Assembly (NCBI GenBank): GCA_026545225.1
Contig: CM048845.1
Location: 18,507,001-18,571,000, forward strand
Source of the DNA: Cornus controversa
Lineage: Eukaryota > Streptophyta > Magnoliopsida > Cornales > Cornaceae
Direction of reading: 5' to 3'
Length of the DNA stretch: 64,000 nucleotides
The position numbers were made by a program, and so were the translations under genes. This document shows positions 1-11,061 of this stretch, piece by piece. Position 1 is the stretch's first letter. Each line of letters opens with the position of its first letter. The notes under the pieces were generated by a model. It was not told where the DNA came from. It searched no databases and worked only from the letters and a program-made list of their open reading frames with translations.

Positions 1-305
1 TAAAGCTTGGAAGCCTCTGTAAATGCCTTTTTGTAGGTCACTTTTGTGATGGTATGGTGTGACCTTAGTTTACAAAAAGATTATTGATTAACGTGTTGGG
101 TTTGATACGTCGCATATGTTTGAACATGTGATTAACAAAAAAATGGAAAAAAAAAAAGGTAAATGCCTGAGAGGGAGACTAGACTATTGTTATGTTTCCA
201 TAAATTTTCTGTTCCGAGTGAAAACAAAATGACCCACTTGATAATGTGATACAACATCCCCTTTTAAATACTGCATTGTGGTGATGATGAATTTAGTTAT
301 AATTT

Positions 306-598
306 TATTTATTAAAAGTACAAATGAGTTTTTTTTAGTTTCATTACACTATTTTTTTATTTTTAAATTAAAAAAATAGAATTACCCAAGTAAACTATTT
401 TTCTTTTTTATTTATTAAAAGTACAAATGAGTTTTTTTTTTGTTTCATTACACTATTTTTTTTATTTTTAAATTAAAAAAATAGAATTATCCAATCAAAA
501 TTCTTTCCTTCTTATTTATTAAAAGTACAAAGGGGTTTTTTTAGTTTTAGTACACTATTTTTTTATTTTTAAATTAAAAAAATAGAATTACCAAACCA
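306..598. repeat. Three tandem copies of a ~104-bp AT-rich unit
   Basis: Three consecutive copies begin near 306, 408 and 512. Each contains TTATTAAAAGTACAAA, then a T-run, then TACACTATTTTT, and ends with a TTAAATTAAAAAAATAGAATTA block. The copies differ mainly in T-run length and in the last 15-20 bases. No coding potential is visible. It could be an internal repeat of a degraded element; the family is unknown. Confidence 0.75.
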
Positions 599-681
599 TT
601 TTTCAAGCAAAACCCTTTCTTTTTTATTTCTAAATTTAAAAAAGCAAAACTCTTTCCTGAAATACTCCCTAAGTTTTCATG

Positions 682-737
682 CATGAGTTGGTCAGTCTCA
701 CACATAAAGCATGAGTTGGTCAGTCTCACACATAAAG
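682..737. repeat. 28-bp perfect tandem duplication
   Basis: The unit beginning CATGAGTTGGTCAGTCTCAC occurs twice head to tail (682-709 and 710-737) with no differences, so the duplication is probably recent. Confidence 0.85.
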
Positions 738-739
738 CA

Positions 740-2330
740 TAAGGAATACTTACATTTGATAACATACAAGGACAAAATAAGAAGAATAATAAATGCCGAA
801 AGAAAATTCTAACGGAGATAATAAATAATAATAAATACTGAACAATACAACTTGAAAATCCTGTAATTCAAGGACCTTTTAACCAAAAATAATAAAGATA
901 AAATACTTTAGAACAACATCCCAAAATAGTCCACATCCTAGGCATAATTTAGAAAAGAATTAAGTCCCTACACTGAAGTCTGGTAAGGACAGATGGCTGC
1001 CACGCTGTACAAACTCTAACCTCGAGGTGGAAACGGCCTAAAACCTGAAATATCAACAAAGTGGGTTAGACCCACGAGCAAGTTCTCTCTACTACCATCC
1101 AACAGAGAACTGATAAACAGCCCTCTCAATGAGGACAATGCTATTGCATATATATATATATATAAAATTTTCTCATTTCATCTCCTGTCCCAAAAAATAG
1201 AATAACTCCACGCGCTATTCCAACCCATCCGTTATCACAATAAATGTAAAACATGTTTTCTAAGTTCAAACTAGAGGCAATCCTAATATGCCTGAACATA
1301 TATTAAGTAATCACCTTATTGGGTATTAGGCAATCCTCATATGCCTTCATCCATATTTACAAATACTTTATTAGGTATTAGGCAATCCTAACATGCCCCA
1401 CATATGTATTACAAATACCTTATTAGGTATTAGGCAATCCTCACATGCCTCCCCATATTATCTTTTATTTTAAAAAAACAACGCACTTGAAAGCATGATT
1501 GATAATATATAATTAAAAACACACCAATAACCGCAAGAATAAATTAACAAAATAATATAACCAAAACAGAACTGTTCTTTTACTCTATTCACAACACCAT
1601 TCACTTTGTAAACACTATTACCATCCAAAGCAATAAATAAATTAACAAAACATATATATTCAACTGCATAAATATATGATTGCCAAAAGAACTAAAAAAA
1701 TATATACAAAGAATCCAAATCTTACAAACCTACTTTGTTTGTGCTACCTATACAACTAGCGTAACTAACTCTAGCTTGAACCTATGATTCCATGCATATT
1801 CTGGCCTAAAAAGATTAATGTGATTTTTTGGGAATTTTCTAGCATTTGTCAGTATTTTAAAATATTTTTTCTATTTTTTTACATTTTAAAATATAAAAAA
1901 AATACTTTTATTTACTAGATTGGGCTAAAACTGGGCCCAGAGGTTGGGCTCGACGAGTGGGACCGGACCATCATTTTTCTGGCTCCGGCCGACCACCGGA
2001 ACAGTGCCCACACGCCCCCACGCATCGACAGCACGTGTGGGCTTCACAGGGCACTGGTCTTCTTCTTATTTCAGTGGCTACTGTTCTAGCCACACCAGCA
2101 ATGCCCTAGCCCTTCTCCGACGACTTCCCGGGCTATTTTCGGCCACCAAACAACCCAAATTTTGTATAAAACAACTCTTTTTGGATCCAATTTCACTTTA
2201 GAGAGAAAAATCTCCACTAAAAAAATTTAAATTGAAAATCCCCAATTCTAAATTTCTAGGGTTCTTACTCTAAAACTCCATATTCCATCCAATTTCATAG
2301 CAACTATCCCATAGAGAAACAAGAAATTGT
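740..2330 (-). other. Non-coding LTR-like region with 55-bp tandem repeats
   Basis: There is no gene here. Between about 1275 and 1450 four imperfect ~55-bp units recur, each with TTAGGTATTAGGCAATCCT followed by a variant of ATATGCC. The block at 960-1130 (guanine-poor except for CCTCGAGGTGG) and the GC-rich block at 1925-2120 resemble LTR sequence of plant gypsy elements read on the minus strand. That is an impression from composition and phrasing; no LTR ends or target duplication were found. Short open frames here carry no recognisable domain. Confidence 0.35.
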
Positions 2331-2414
2331 TTGAAGAAGTCAAACAACTTTTGGTCAGATTAAAAATTTTCTCAACACAATAATTTTTGCCTGTTCATAC
2401 GAATATACATGTTT

Positions 2415-2556
2415 ATATATATATATATATATATAAACACACACACACACACATAAAATTACATGTAGTAACTTCAAACAAAAATCTATGTTTATGCATA
2501 TATACCTATACACATAGAAATATACAATAACTTCAAACAAAAATCCATGTTCATGC

Positions 2557-2592
<36 letters not shown>

Positions 2593-2612
2593 ATATGTAT
2601 GTATGTATGTAT
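2415..2612. repeat. Microsatellite cluster (TA)n, (CA)n, (TATG)n
   Basis: TA-dinucleotide runs, a short CA run and GTAT/TATG repeats alternate. A ~70-bp segment containing TTCAAACAAAAATC and TATG-rich DNA is repeated at about 2475 and 2535. This is simple-sequence DNA with no coding evidence. Confidence 0.8.
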
Positions 2613-2884
2613 ACACATAGAAATACACAGAATAACTTGTGGTCAAAAATACATGTTCAAGCATATATATAAATCTATATTCAGACACTCATTATATACA
2701 TTTATACAGAACACACATACATATATCTTTTATCAATACATTTTCAAATCAACGAAAATTCACAAGAAACAATATTATTATTACTCAATCAAACAAAAAA
2801 ACGCTAAGCACAAAGGGGAGGTGTAGAGTAAGAACTTGCCTTATGATCTGAACAAGAAATCGCTCCTTCTCTCTCCTTCCTCTC

Positions 2885-3619
2885 TTGCGCCTACTGTTCT
2901 CTAATGTTGTAGTTGTTGTGTATGAGGCGGAGTACATGCACGAACCAAACGAAGCCGACATAGCACGACTACTTCAAGGGGAGGCTAGAGGATTCCTAGG
3001 TATGCTTGGTTCCATCGACTGTATACACTGGGAGTGGAAGATTACCCAGTGGCGTGGCATGGCACGCACAAGGGACACTGCCATAAGTCTACTCTCATAT
3101 TGGAGGCGGTAGCCTCAGAAGATTTATGGATTTGGCATATATTTTTTAGAATGTCGGGTTTACACAATGATCTAAATGTGTTGGATCATTTCTCGGTATT
3201 TAACCATATTGTCAATATATGGTCAACAGCCTCCGATTAATTATGTGGTGAATGAGCATCACTATAGTGGTGGTATATACCCTAAATGGACAACTTTGAT
3301 GCAGACCATCCCAAATCCAAGAACTGCAAAACATAAAATGTTTGCTGAAAGACAAAAAACATGTAGGAAAGATATGGAACGAGCATTTGGAGTCTTGTAA
3401 ATCAAGTGGGCAATAACGCAAGGACCAATGGGTTATTGGGATAAGATGGACTTGTCTCTCATAATGAGAACATGTATCATTCTTCACAACATGATCATTG
3501 AAGATGAGCGTCACACCAATACTGGAATTTGGCAAGCACGAAAAGAAAGGATCCCGAATCCCATTGAAAGATTAGACCCCAATGTTTTTGTGGCACACAT
3601 CTACGCTCGCCAACTCTAG
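2885..3619 (+). pseudogene. PIF/Harbinger DDE transposase (HARBI1-like), broken
   Basis: The translated pieces match the plant Harbinger nuclease in order. Frame one carries EADIARLLQGEARGF and GSIDCIHW (first catalytic Asp). A frame change near 3035 leads to LILEAVASEDLWIWH and HNDLNVLD (second Asp), and a further change near 3235 to GGIYPKWTTLMQTIPNP and CRKDMERAFGVL (catalytic Glu). An in-frame TAA at about 3398 comes next, then CIILHNMIIEDER. All three DDE residues survive, but at least two frameshifts and one stop prevent a product. The N-terminal part, over 100 residues in the family, is missing upstream of 2885. In an intact element this enzyme acts with the Myb-like ORF1 protein to cut and paste the transposon. 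Confidence 0.88.
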
Positions 3620-3931
3620 TACCGCAGCAAAGAGACAAATACGAAGTTGAGAAAAAATTTGATAAAACATTTGTGGAACCAAATTAGTGATGAAGATGAA
3701 GACGATTAAGTTTATGTTGCCTTTTTATGTACTAGAATCTTTAATTTGTGTTTTTTTTTGTGTACTAGAATCTTTAATTTGTGTTATTTTTTATGTATTA
3801 GAATCTTTAATTTGTGTGTGTTTTTTTAATGTACTAGAGTATTTAAGTTATGTTACATTTTTTTTCTTTTAAAATGTTACAAAATTTTTTGCAATAAAAT
3901 CTTGATTATAAAATTATTTTTCACCCAATAT

Positions 3932-4075
3932 AATATAAGTTAAAACGATACAAAATCCATTATGGATTAAACAAAAATAACATAAGTTAAAACAATACAA
4001 TATCCAGTATAGATTAAACAAAAATAACATAAGTTAAAATAATACAATATCCATTATGGATTAAACAAAAATAAC
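3932..4075. repeat. Three ~49-bp tandem repeats of the Harbinger element
   Basis: Each unit reads roughly AACATAAGTTAAAACAATAC followed by AATATCCATTATGGATTAAA. The same unit, reverse-complemented, recurs three times at 55737-55882 next to the ORF1 relic there. This ties the two loci to one transposon family. Confidence 0.85.
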
Positions 4076-4090
4076 AAGTCCTATAGAGTG

Positions 4091-5253
4091 CTAGGTGGGC
4101 CAGCATGTGCATCCATCTTCATAAGTATCTTCTGTTATTTTTTTGATAAGCATGCTCCCTGCTTCTATTGGCACTGAATTTGGATATTTTAGCATCAACT
4201 CCTCTTCTCGGATATTTGCTTCATGTCTTACTAACTCTCGTTGTCTTTCAATCTCTTTCAACTTTGTCTCCAAAACACAACCGGTCCTATCGTCAAGTTT
4301 GGATGTTGCTTGCATAAAACTGTCACATTATGAAACTTGTAAGTTGCCAAAATCTAGCTATTTTTTGTTATTTCAGGTCTGCTTCGCCGATTTGCGTCCT
4401 GTTAGTCGGTTTAATAGCTGAGATTCAGTAATACCGTATGAATCTTCTGACATGTTGAATTGTGTCGATCCTTCGCAAGGACTAGAATCGTGCCATGCAT
4501 TACTTGATGGAGTTAATGGGTTTCAGCAAGCAATAGGCTTGTTCATATTGATTCCAGTACTCCTCTTCTTCGCACGCGTAATTTTAGATTTATTTTTCTT
4601 TATTCGAGAGAATATGTATGCCATTTTGAACAATTTTTCAAAATGTTCCAACAATCATAAAGTTTAAAGTTCTCATTTATAGTGGAACGATAAAGATGTT
4701 AAGCTGATGTTGCACAACAATTAGAATCGAATTATTTAAAATAATTACTTATTAAAAAATGATACAGTAACGAATTTAATTAAAATAATTAACTTACCAT
4801 ATCATGATTGTTGAAGCCACTAGTCTAATTCATTTCAACTGTATTCAAGCATCCAGACCATTTGTTAATTTTTCCTTGGATGGTGGACCAACGATTACTC
4901 AAACCGCAGTTGTTTCGGGCAGTTGGTGTTCCAAGTTGTTTTTGAAATTTGATGAGAATTTTTTCCCATAATGTCGACTTCGGTTGATCTGCACCAATCA
5001 CCAAATCATTACTAACTTTCATCCATGCATCGCACAGAGCCACATCTTCGGCGGTGGACCAATTGGGCATTCGAGGAACCAATTGCTTTCGAGAAGGTCT
5101 TATATTACGGGATTATGGCAATTCGAGTGAATAAAATGGTGTTGGTTAAGTAGATGGAAATTGAGATTTGCCACCATAATATTTATAAGATTGGTTGAAT
5201 GACAAAAAATAATCATTTGATAAAAGGTTGAAATGTGGAGGCGTAAAATCCAT
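4091..5253 (-). pseudogene. Harbinger ORF1: Myb/trihelix-like DNA-binding protein relic
   Basis: On the minus strand an ATG at 5253 starts a frame encoding a proline/aromatic leader (PPHFNLLSNDYF). After a stop in the leader this continues as a Myb/SANT-like helix region (NWSTAEDVALCDAWMKVSND, then LSNRWSTIQGKINKW, at 5080-4825). Some 500 bases further on, a C-terminal coiled region follows (KLDDRTGCVLETKLKEIERQ, then EELMLKYPN, ending near 4091) that resembles the NAM-associated C-terminal domain. A TATAAATA box lies about 115 bases upstream (5366-5373). The leader, 5' UTR and TATA box match the copy at 55205-55730. Stops and lost spacing indicate a pseudogene. The ORF1 protein normally helps the transposase bind the element ends. 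Confidence 0.75.
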
Positions 5254-5459
5254 GAAATTGAATTTTGTAGCAAAAAAAATATCTAAGATTGAAAAAATAA
5301 TAGATTCTAGGGTTCAAGGAGGAGAAAATATGGATAATTAGTTGTGAGATGAATGAATGTAGGAGTTGTATTTATAGAGGTGAAAAAAGAAGAAGTAAAA
5401 AAAACATTTTTTTATTAATAGAGTCGTTTGGAACAGTGCCAAACGGCTCCAACAACACA

Positions 5460-5466
5460 TGTTTTT

Positions 5467-5511
<45 letters not shown>
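5460..5511. repeat. (TA)n microsatellite
   Basis: An uninterrupted TA-dinucleotide run of about 40 bases. It lies between the Harbinger ORF1 promoter and the presumed right end of that element. Confidence 0.9.
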
Positions 5512-5513
<2 letters not shown>

Positions 5514-5640
5514 GTAATATTCACATGAACATTTAATATTTAAACTTGTGACACGTGGGCTGCTTTTGCACCTGTGGGCCCCATTAATTTAGCTATGCGG
5601 TTAGACGGCTTATTTTAGCTTTGCATCGCCAAACAAGGCT

Positions 5641-6212
5641 TTGGTGATGCTGTACAAGTTGCTTTTAGAGGAGTATACTAGTGAGGATCACTCTGAGATG
5701 CCAACGCGGGATTACTCATTGACTCCACACATGATCATGGGGGAATGGGTCATAACGCAAGGCGGATGTACGAAGGCACTAGTGGGTGCTAATGTACCTA
5801 CTTAATTTTATATATAAAAAAAAATTACATATAATAAATACAATTTTTTGGAGTTTAGAACTGGGAGGACCTATTAAATTCTGAGTGATGTACTCACTTA
5901 GTTTTATAAAAAATAAATTATGGCCGAGCTCTTGCGTTCGTACCCACTATTACAAATTTCTAGCTACGCCCAGGCCATAACGAACCTCACTATTCTCGGT
6001 CATGGTACTAGTCTCCCATCCACACGACCCAACTCATCAAACCATGTCGCTCACACCACCCCACTGAGGAATCCATGACCTTGTCTCGCGGTCATGGGTT
6101 ATTTAGAATTAAATGCATATCTTTTGGTCTTTCTAACTTTTTTGAGTTACTACATACAACTTTCAATCTAATGGTCATATATGGAGAGCTGGGAGCTCTC
6201 TTGATACCATTA
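5641..6212. other. Non-coding region with a PBS-like site
   Basis: No open frame with a recognisable domain is present. At 6198-6210 the sequence CTCTTGATACCAT is, on the minus strand, a match to the start of the initiator-Met-tRNA primer site (TGGTATCAAGAG). The same variant precedes the copia LTR at 48231. It suggests a decayed minus-strand LTR retroelement whose LTR would lie to the right, over the repeat described at 6235-6375. Confidence 0.35.
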
Positions 6213-6234
6213 CTTTACAACAAAAAATAATTAG

Positions 6235-6375
6235 AGAACAACTGACAATGCTTTTATTTTTCCCTACAAGTACAATTAACGATGCTTCACATTTCACAAC
6301 TTAACTTCAGAAGTATAATAATTAATCACTTAATTTACTGCCAGAAGAAGTTCCTATTCAACCAAAGGTTTTGAG
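6235..6375 (+). repeat. Diverged third copy of the 6.9/14.6-kb repeat family
   Basis: The stretch ACAATTAACGATGCTTCACA ... AATTAATCACTTAATTTACTG parallels 7118-7212 and, inverted, 14642-14740. Divergence is high, with several indels. The PBS-like site immediately to the left suggests this family may be an LTR. Confidence 0.6.
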
Positions 6376-6868
6376 AAATTTTTGTTTCAGAATATAACAT
6401 TAGTGTCATAGAACACTAAATAAAGTTAATAAACTCAACATCATGCAAGAGCCAAAAAATCAAGATGACATGACAGAGGGTTTGAGAAAATGAGCAATTC
6501 TAAGAGTTGGGTCTCCACCTTTGGGTGAAACCATGAGCTCTGCCCTCTCTTCCATGATGGTGTCCTCTGCTGGTTCTGCCATAGATGAGATCAAGAGCTT
6601 TGAGAAATGAACTCGGAGTTTTGTACCAGTTTGTGGTACAATATGACATGTAATGCTTGAAGGGCTTCAATCATGGGAAGTGGAGTTTAGAAGTTTGTGG
6701 ATGTTTTGATGTGCTTTTTGTGTTACAAATATTGCAATCATAGGAGATTTGGTGGGGTTGAACAACTACACAATTCTATATTAAGTAATGGTTTTAAGAG
6801 AACATAGGCTAGTTAGAGCTAACATCATATGAAGCAACCAGAAAAAAAAAGAAAATTAAATTAAATAG

Positions 6869-7212
6869 GAACCATAGTCTGTGATAGAACCACATTTGAA
6901 GATCATAAGAGATAATTTGGTTTCGAATTGCATCATTAGATCAAACAATAAATCAAAGCTCTCTTCTAATTTTTTCTGTGATAGATAAGAACGACTGATG
7001 TATGAGAATTCTTATTTCATTAGTATTGTGTTTTATTGAGACCAATGCAATGTAAATCAAATTTCTTTTTCTTTATTATCATTGATGAGCATATGATTTA
7101 AAAAAAAAATCAGAAAATAATTAACACTGCTTCACATTTCGCACCTCAACTGGAGAAGTACAATAACTAATCACTTAATTTATTGCGATAGAAAGTTCTT
7201 CACCCAGAGGTT
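6869..7212 (+). repeat. ~345-bp repeat, inverted partner at 14642-14992
   Basis: The segment from GGAACCATAGTCTGTGATAG to GCGATAGAAAGTTCTTCACC matches 14642-14992 in reverse complement along its whole length with few differences. A shorter diverged copy lies at 6235-6375. No open reading frame is conserved. It may be an LTR or a non-autonomous element. Confidence 0.9.
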
Positions 7213-8037
7213 TTTCTTCTCTTCCTTAGCCTCAAGTCACCCGATATACTCTTAGGAAATGAAGTAATCTCTCGAGATGAGCCTCATTAAAAATCTAGCC
7301 CCTAAAGGGATTCTTAGGTTGACAAATTCAAACTTGCCAAGGTATCAATATCCTCTTCACAATGTTGTCTCATCAAAGACTAGGCTATAATTAAGCTGAG
7401 CCAAGTAGTGGTCTCTTTGAGCTCGGCTCGGACATGCAACAGTTTTGTTTGAGCTCAGCTTGCTCACACCTCAGTGTTCAAGTTCGACTCGGCAAGGTTC
7501 ACCGAAAGCTCAAGATCATCTCGAAGCTTGTTTACGAAAAATTTGTATTATACAATCACATATTATAGAGATCTTTCTAATAACACACACATATATACAC
7601 ACATCATAGAGATCTGTAAACAAATTTATGTGTGTATAATTACAGATATATCAAGCTTTGAAAAAAATCTATCAAGAATGTATTCATAATCTATGGGTGA
7701 AAACCCGCAAGCAAAAACAGGTCAAAATTCAAGCCACGACATAACACTCTTCCTCACGTGATTTGCCCGTTTGAAATTGGGGGTGGATGCCAGCTGCTCC
7801 CCACTCAGCCCTGTCTCTCTATACCAAACGTAAAACCACCTTTTCTCTTCATCTGCAACCACTCTTCTCCACCAAACTACCTTCTAAAGATCTTCATGAC
7901 AAGATAGCTTGGAAATGGAAGGTTGAAGGTTATGGGGGCTCTAGAGGTGGAGAGCTATCTAGAGAGAGATGAGAGCAAATATGAGTGTAATTCTTGTGGT
8001 TGTTGTTGTTTTTTCTTTTGATTAATGTAGAGGGGGG

Positions 8038-8045
8038 TATTTATA
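8038..8045 (-). promoter_or_regulatory. TATA box of LTR-like element
   Basis: TATAAATA on the minus strand is followed downstream by CCCCCCTCTACATTAATC. Its position within LTR-like DNA suggests the U3/R boundary. Confidence 0.45.
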
Positions 8046-8691
8046 GCCAAGGGTGGTGAATATCATCCATAGGATTAGGCAAAGTGAATGTGAGCCTTTG
8101 GATGAAAAATGAAAAAAGACTAAAAAGGGTGTGCAAAAAGTGTATAATGACAATGAGTTGGTCTCCTCAAATCTCATCCATTCATTTATGTGAGAATGAA
8201 TGTGAGCCATTGGATGAGGGAGATATAGGTTGAGAGATATATTTTGCATTGGGCAAATATGGACCGTTGGATCAGAAAATGGTGAAAATTGCCTAATTTC
8301 CGAGTGAATCCTGGCCCTCCAAAGTGGATTTTGGATTTAAATGAACAATAGTCATTCGATCAAGTCAATTTTGGCCATTGATGATAAAATAAAAAATTTT
8401 ATGAAAATTCTTGCAAAATTTCTGTCTGTAAGAATTTTCGCAAAAATGTGGCAGCAAAATTTCGACGAGAATTTTCACAGAAATGTGGCAGCCAATGGTT
8501 GGCTGTCATATGTCCTCCTTCGACTAAATTATGACTTTATCCCTTTTGCAGGGCAAAAATTGAGTAATTTTGAGAATTTTCTCATTCCTAATGTCATTGT
8601 AGTGATTTAATAAAATGATGACATTTTATCCAAAAATGAAATTCTAGATCTGGATAGTATGTGCAGTGAAAAAGATCATTTTGCCCCTGAA

Positions 8692-9000
8692 CTAGGGTTT
8701 TGGTCAAAAATGTGCCCGAACTGGAAATGTGCCAATATTACAGTATTTCATATGGTTTTTGGATCCTACGATTATGATGGTGAGGTCCGTTCATCGATTT
8801 GATGAACAGTTTGTTAGTCAAACTTTTGCATTGATTAGCCTGGCCCTAATTTAGGGTTTTGGTCAATGGAGTGTCCAGATTGGAAATGTGTTTCCTATGA
8901 TTTTTGGATCCTACGATTGTGATGGTGAGGTCCGTTGATCAATTTGACGAACGGTTTGTTGGTCAAACTTTTGGGTTGACCCGTTTGACCTTGATTTAGG
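8692..9000. repeat. 159-bp tandem duplication
   Basis: Two copies start at 8692 and 8851. Each runs from TAGGGTTTTGGTCAA through TTTTTGGATCCTACGATT and GATGGTGAGGTCCGTT to a TGGTCAAACTTTTG-like end. A third partial start (TTAGGGTTTGAAC) follows at about 8995. The repeat lies within the LTR-like sequence. Confidence 0.85.
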
Positions 9001-9201
9001 GTTTGAACTAACTCAAGTGTTTAAGAGGACTTATGGTTCCCAAGAGTAGTTTACGCAGACAGATTGTAAATCATTTTTTGAAGATGACCCTTTTACCCTT
9101 TTTGGGGCTTATGCTCGAGGAGGTGGGATCTTGGAACCTGGTATGACTTGTTTAGGATTTGGAAAAGAAGTGGGAGGTCAAAAATGGGTGTCTACAAGAT
9201 A

Positions 9202-10075
9202 AATGTTGCCTAGTTCAATCCGAGGGACAAGATTGTAATTTTACTTAGTATCGAATATAATATTTACGTGAGTTTATTATTGAAAAGGGTGTAACTGTAT
9301 TTTTTACCTAAATTCAGATGTAATAAAAGGATAAAATCATATTTTAATTTAATTTATCCTTAAAAAATATTTATAGTTGGCACAAAAATTAATAGTTTGC
9401 AAAAATAATTTAGTAATTACAAATTAAACGACACATTAAAAATGCTAATTCTCCGCTTCATACGACCTCAAATTCTAAATTGAGTTTGGAGGCTGTGAGG
9501 GTTTTAGAGAGATAGAGAGAGAGTGTTTCAGAGAGGAGGAAGAGGAGTTTCACAGAGAGAGGTGAATGTATAGCCAATCATAATGTCGCCGATCTGGTAG
9601 TCATAATCGTAGCAATTTCTGCCTTTAGGGTTTCCAATTTGCGCTGTTTTTCATGAGGTTGTGGATACGACTTCCAGATCGGCAACATTATGAAAAAACA
9701 GCTCGAATTGGAAACCTAAAGGCAGAAATGGCTCAATTGGAAGTCAATGTATCTCAACTTCTCAGCAAGGCACGATGTAGAAGGAAAAAGAAAAGAAGAA
9801 TTCTCCAAAAAAATTGTCTCAACCTCTCAGCTGTGGCTTCTATGAGGTTGCAAAAATGAATTAAAATCTTCATCAAGAATTGAGAGTTCAGCAAAATTCA
9901 AGTTCAGTTCATGTCCATTTATCAAGTAAATGAGTCAATTTTGAATAGTATAAAAGCAAAATTCAGCAACTCTTTGATGCTTGTAATTGATGGTTTCTTT
10001 AATCAACTTTTGTTTACTCGAGTCTGAACTTGAGATGGATTACTTAAACAAGTCAAAATAAAAAAATTTGCGAGC
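9202..10075. other. Non-coding stretch with a short inverted repeat
   Basis: No recognisable gene. GAGA-rich DNA sits at 9510-9560. A segment at about 9580-9640 (GCCGATCTGG, then GCCTTTAGGGTTTCCAATT) is repeated in inverted form at about 9670-9730 (AATTGGAAACCTAAAGGC), giving a potential stem-loop of roughly 150 bases. The open frame across it (9653-9859) is basic and shows no known domain. Confidence 0.5.
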
Positions 10076-10092
10076 AAAAATCATGTGGAACA

Positions 10093-10309
10093 ACAGAAGG
10101 GGTTGGCTCTAGCGGTAAAGTCACTTGGCTCTCGTGCCTCATGAACATCAGGTCTAAAGGTTCGACTCTCCTATAGTGCAAACAATTCAGAACCACACTT
10201 GCAATACAAGCTGAGTTTTCCACTACTCGTGTGGAGAGGGCACTTTGCATAGTGTCTTGAAAATTAGTTGGGCAAAGCCCCAGACATCTCGGTTATCGGA
10301 AAAAAAAAA
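10093..10309 (+). mobile_element. tRNA-derived SINE
   Basis: An RNA polymerase III A-box-like stretch (TGGCTCTAGCGGTAAAGT) and a B box (GGTTCGACTCTCC) are spaced as in tRNA-derived SINEs. The tail region GGGCAAAGCCCCAGACATCTCGG resembles plant Au-type SINEs, and the element ends in an A-run (10300-10309). Imperfect flanking duplications (AAAATCATGTGGAACA on the left, AAAATTCAAGTGGAGCA on the right) support retroposition. Such elements are copied by LINE enzymes; none is intact here. Confidence 0.75.
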
Positions 10310-10907
10310 TTCAAGTGGAGCATGACCATTTATTTCTAGGCTTGACTCAAGCTAAACTTGATCTTTAATCATAGTTCAACTTCTGTTAAGCTCATAATCA
10401 GGGTCTTTGTGAAAACATTGATTCAGACTTTTTAAGTCACATATTCTCCTATTGAAGCTGTGTGTTTGTGTCAGTGTGTGTGTGTGTGAGAGAGAGAGAG
10501 AGACTGACAGAGAAAACACAGCCAGAATAAAGGAGTAGCCGAGCAGGGCATATATGCCTCTGTTGCAACTCAATAGCACACAAAACACCAGCTTCCATTT
10601 CTGGATGCTTTATACATTTAAAGAACACCTCAACTGCATGTCGCAACGCAAACCTCTTTCTCTCTCAATATATATATATATATCCAAAGCTTCAATATAT
10701 ATATATATTGAAGCTTTGGATAAAAGACAATCATGTATGCATTACCCATTAGTTGTTTTAGGCACAGTCTCTTCTCAAAGCTTAGACTCTCTCTCTCTCT
10801 CCTTAAACACTAAAGCTTTATTGGTGAAGAAATCAAGTGATATATGCAAATACCCATTAACTGTTATCTTCCAAATTTTCCCTTCTCAGAGCTCTTGAAC
10901 TTCAGTA
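10310..10907. other. Upstream region of the PMD pseudogene with simple repeats and a palindrome
   Basis: The stretch contains TG/GA repeats (10465-10503), TA runs, a perfect 42-bp palindrome (10681-10722) and CT repeats (10785-10800). It leads into the first ATG of the PMD pseudogene. No clear promoter element could be singled out. Confidence 0.5.
10681..10722. repeat. Perfect 42-bp palindrome
   Basis: The sequence is identical to its own reverse complement: TATCCAAAGCTTCAA, a central (TA)n core, then TTGAAGCTTTGGATA. It can extrude as a cruciform or fold as a hairpin if transcribed. Confidence 0.95.
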
Positions 10908-11061
10908 ATGACAGAACCATTACAAGACAACAATATCATTCAGGAGAGAGAAAAACTCATGGTTTCTCCCACAGGTGGAATCCCAACTCTAAGAACTGCC
11001 CATTTCCTCCCACCCACTGTCACTCACATCATTGATGGACCAACCTTGAAGCTGAAGCCCC

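Larger units (their letters stand above)
2880..5640. mobile_element. Decayed PIF/Harbinger DNA transposon
   Basis: The segment carries the two converging genes typical of plant PIF/Harbinger elements: a DDE transposase on plus (2885-3619) and a Myb/trihelix-like ORF1 on minus (5253 down to 4091). Between them lie three ~49-bp tandem repeats. The left side is truncated, because transposase homology starts abruptly at about 2885 next to CT-rich DNA. The right end probably lies near 5640, where GGCTTTGGTGATGCTGTACA looks like a terminal sequence, but no partner end or TSD was found. A related copy, in opposite relative orientation, is at 54711-56138. Confidence 0.8.
7690..9196 (-). mobile_element. 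Probable long LTR of a gypsy-type element, minus strand
   Basis: Read on the minus strand the segment opens with TGTAGACACCCATTTTTGAC at 9196, a start often seen in plant gypsy LTRs and shared in form with the solo LTR at 11847 (TGTAGACAC). It contains a 159-bp tandem duplication (8692-9000) and a TATAAATA box (8045 down to 8038) followed by a CT-rich leader, as expected for an LTR promoter. The far end was not located, and 7690 is only the point where similarity to LTR-like DNA fades. No internal coding region is attached, so it may be a solo or truncated LTR. Confidence 0.5.

Noticed and set aside
2355..2851. Overlapping open frames rich in Tyr, Ile, Cys and Val
   Set aside because: They are translations of TA, CA and TATG microsatellites.
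10098..10160. Possible tRNA gene (A and B boxes)
   Set aside because: The sequence cannot fold into a standard cloverleaf with an anticodon arm and continues into a SINE body with a poly(A) tail.
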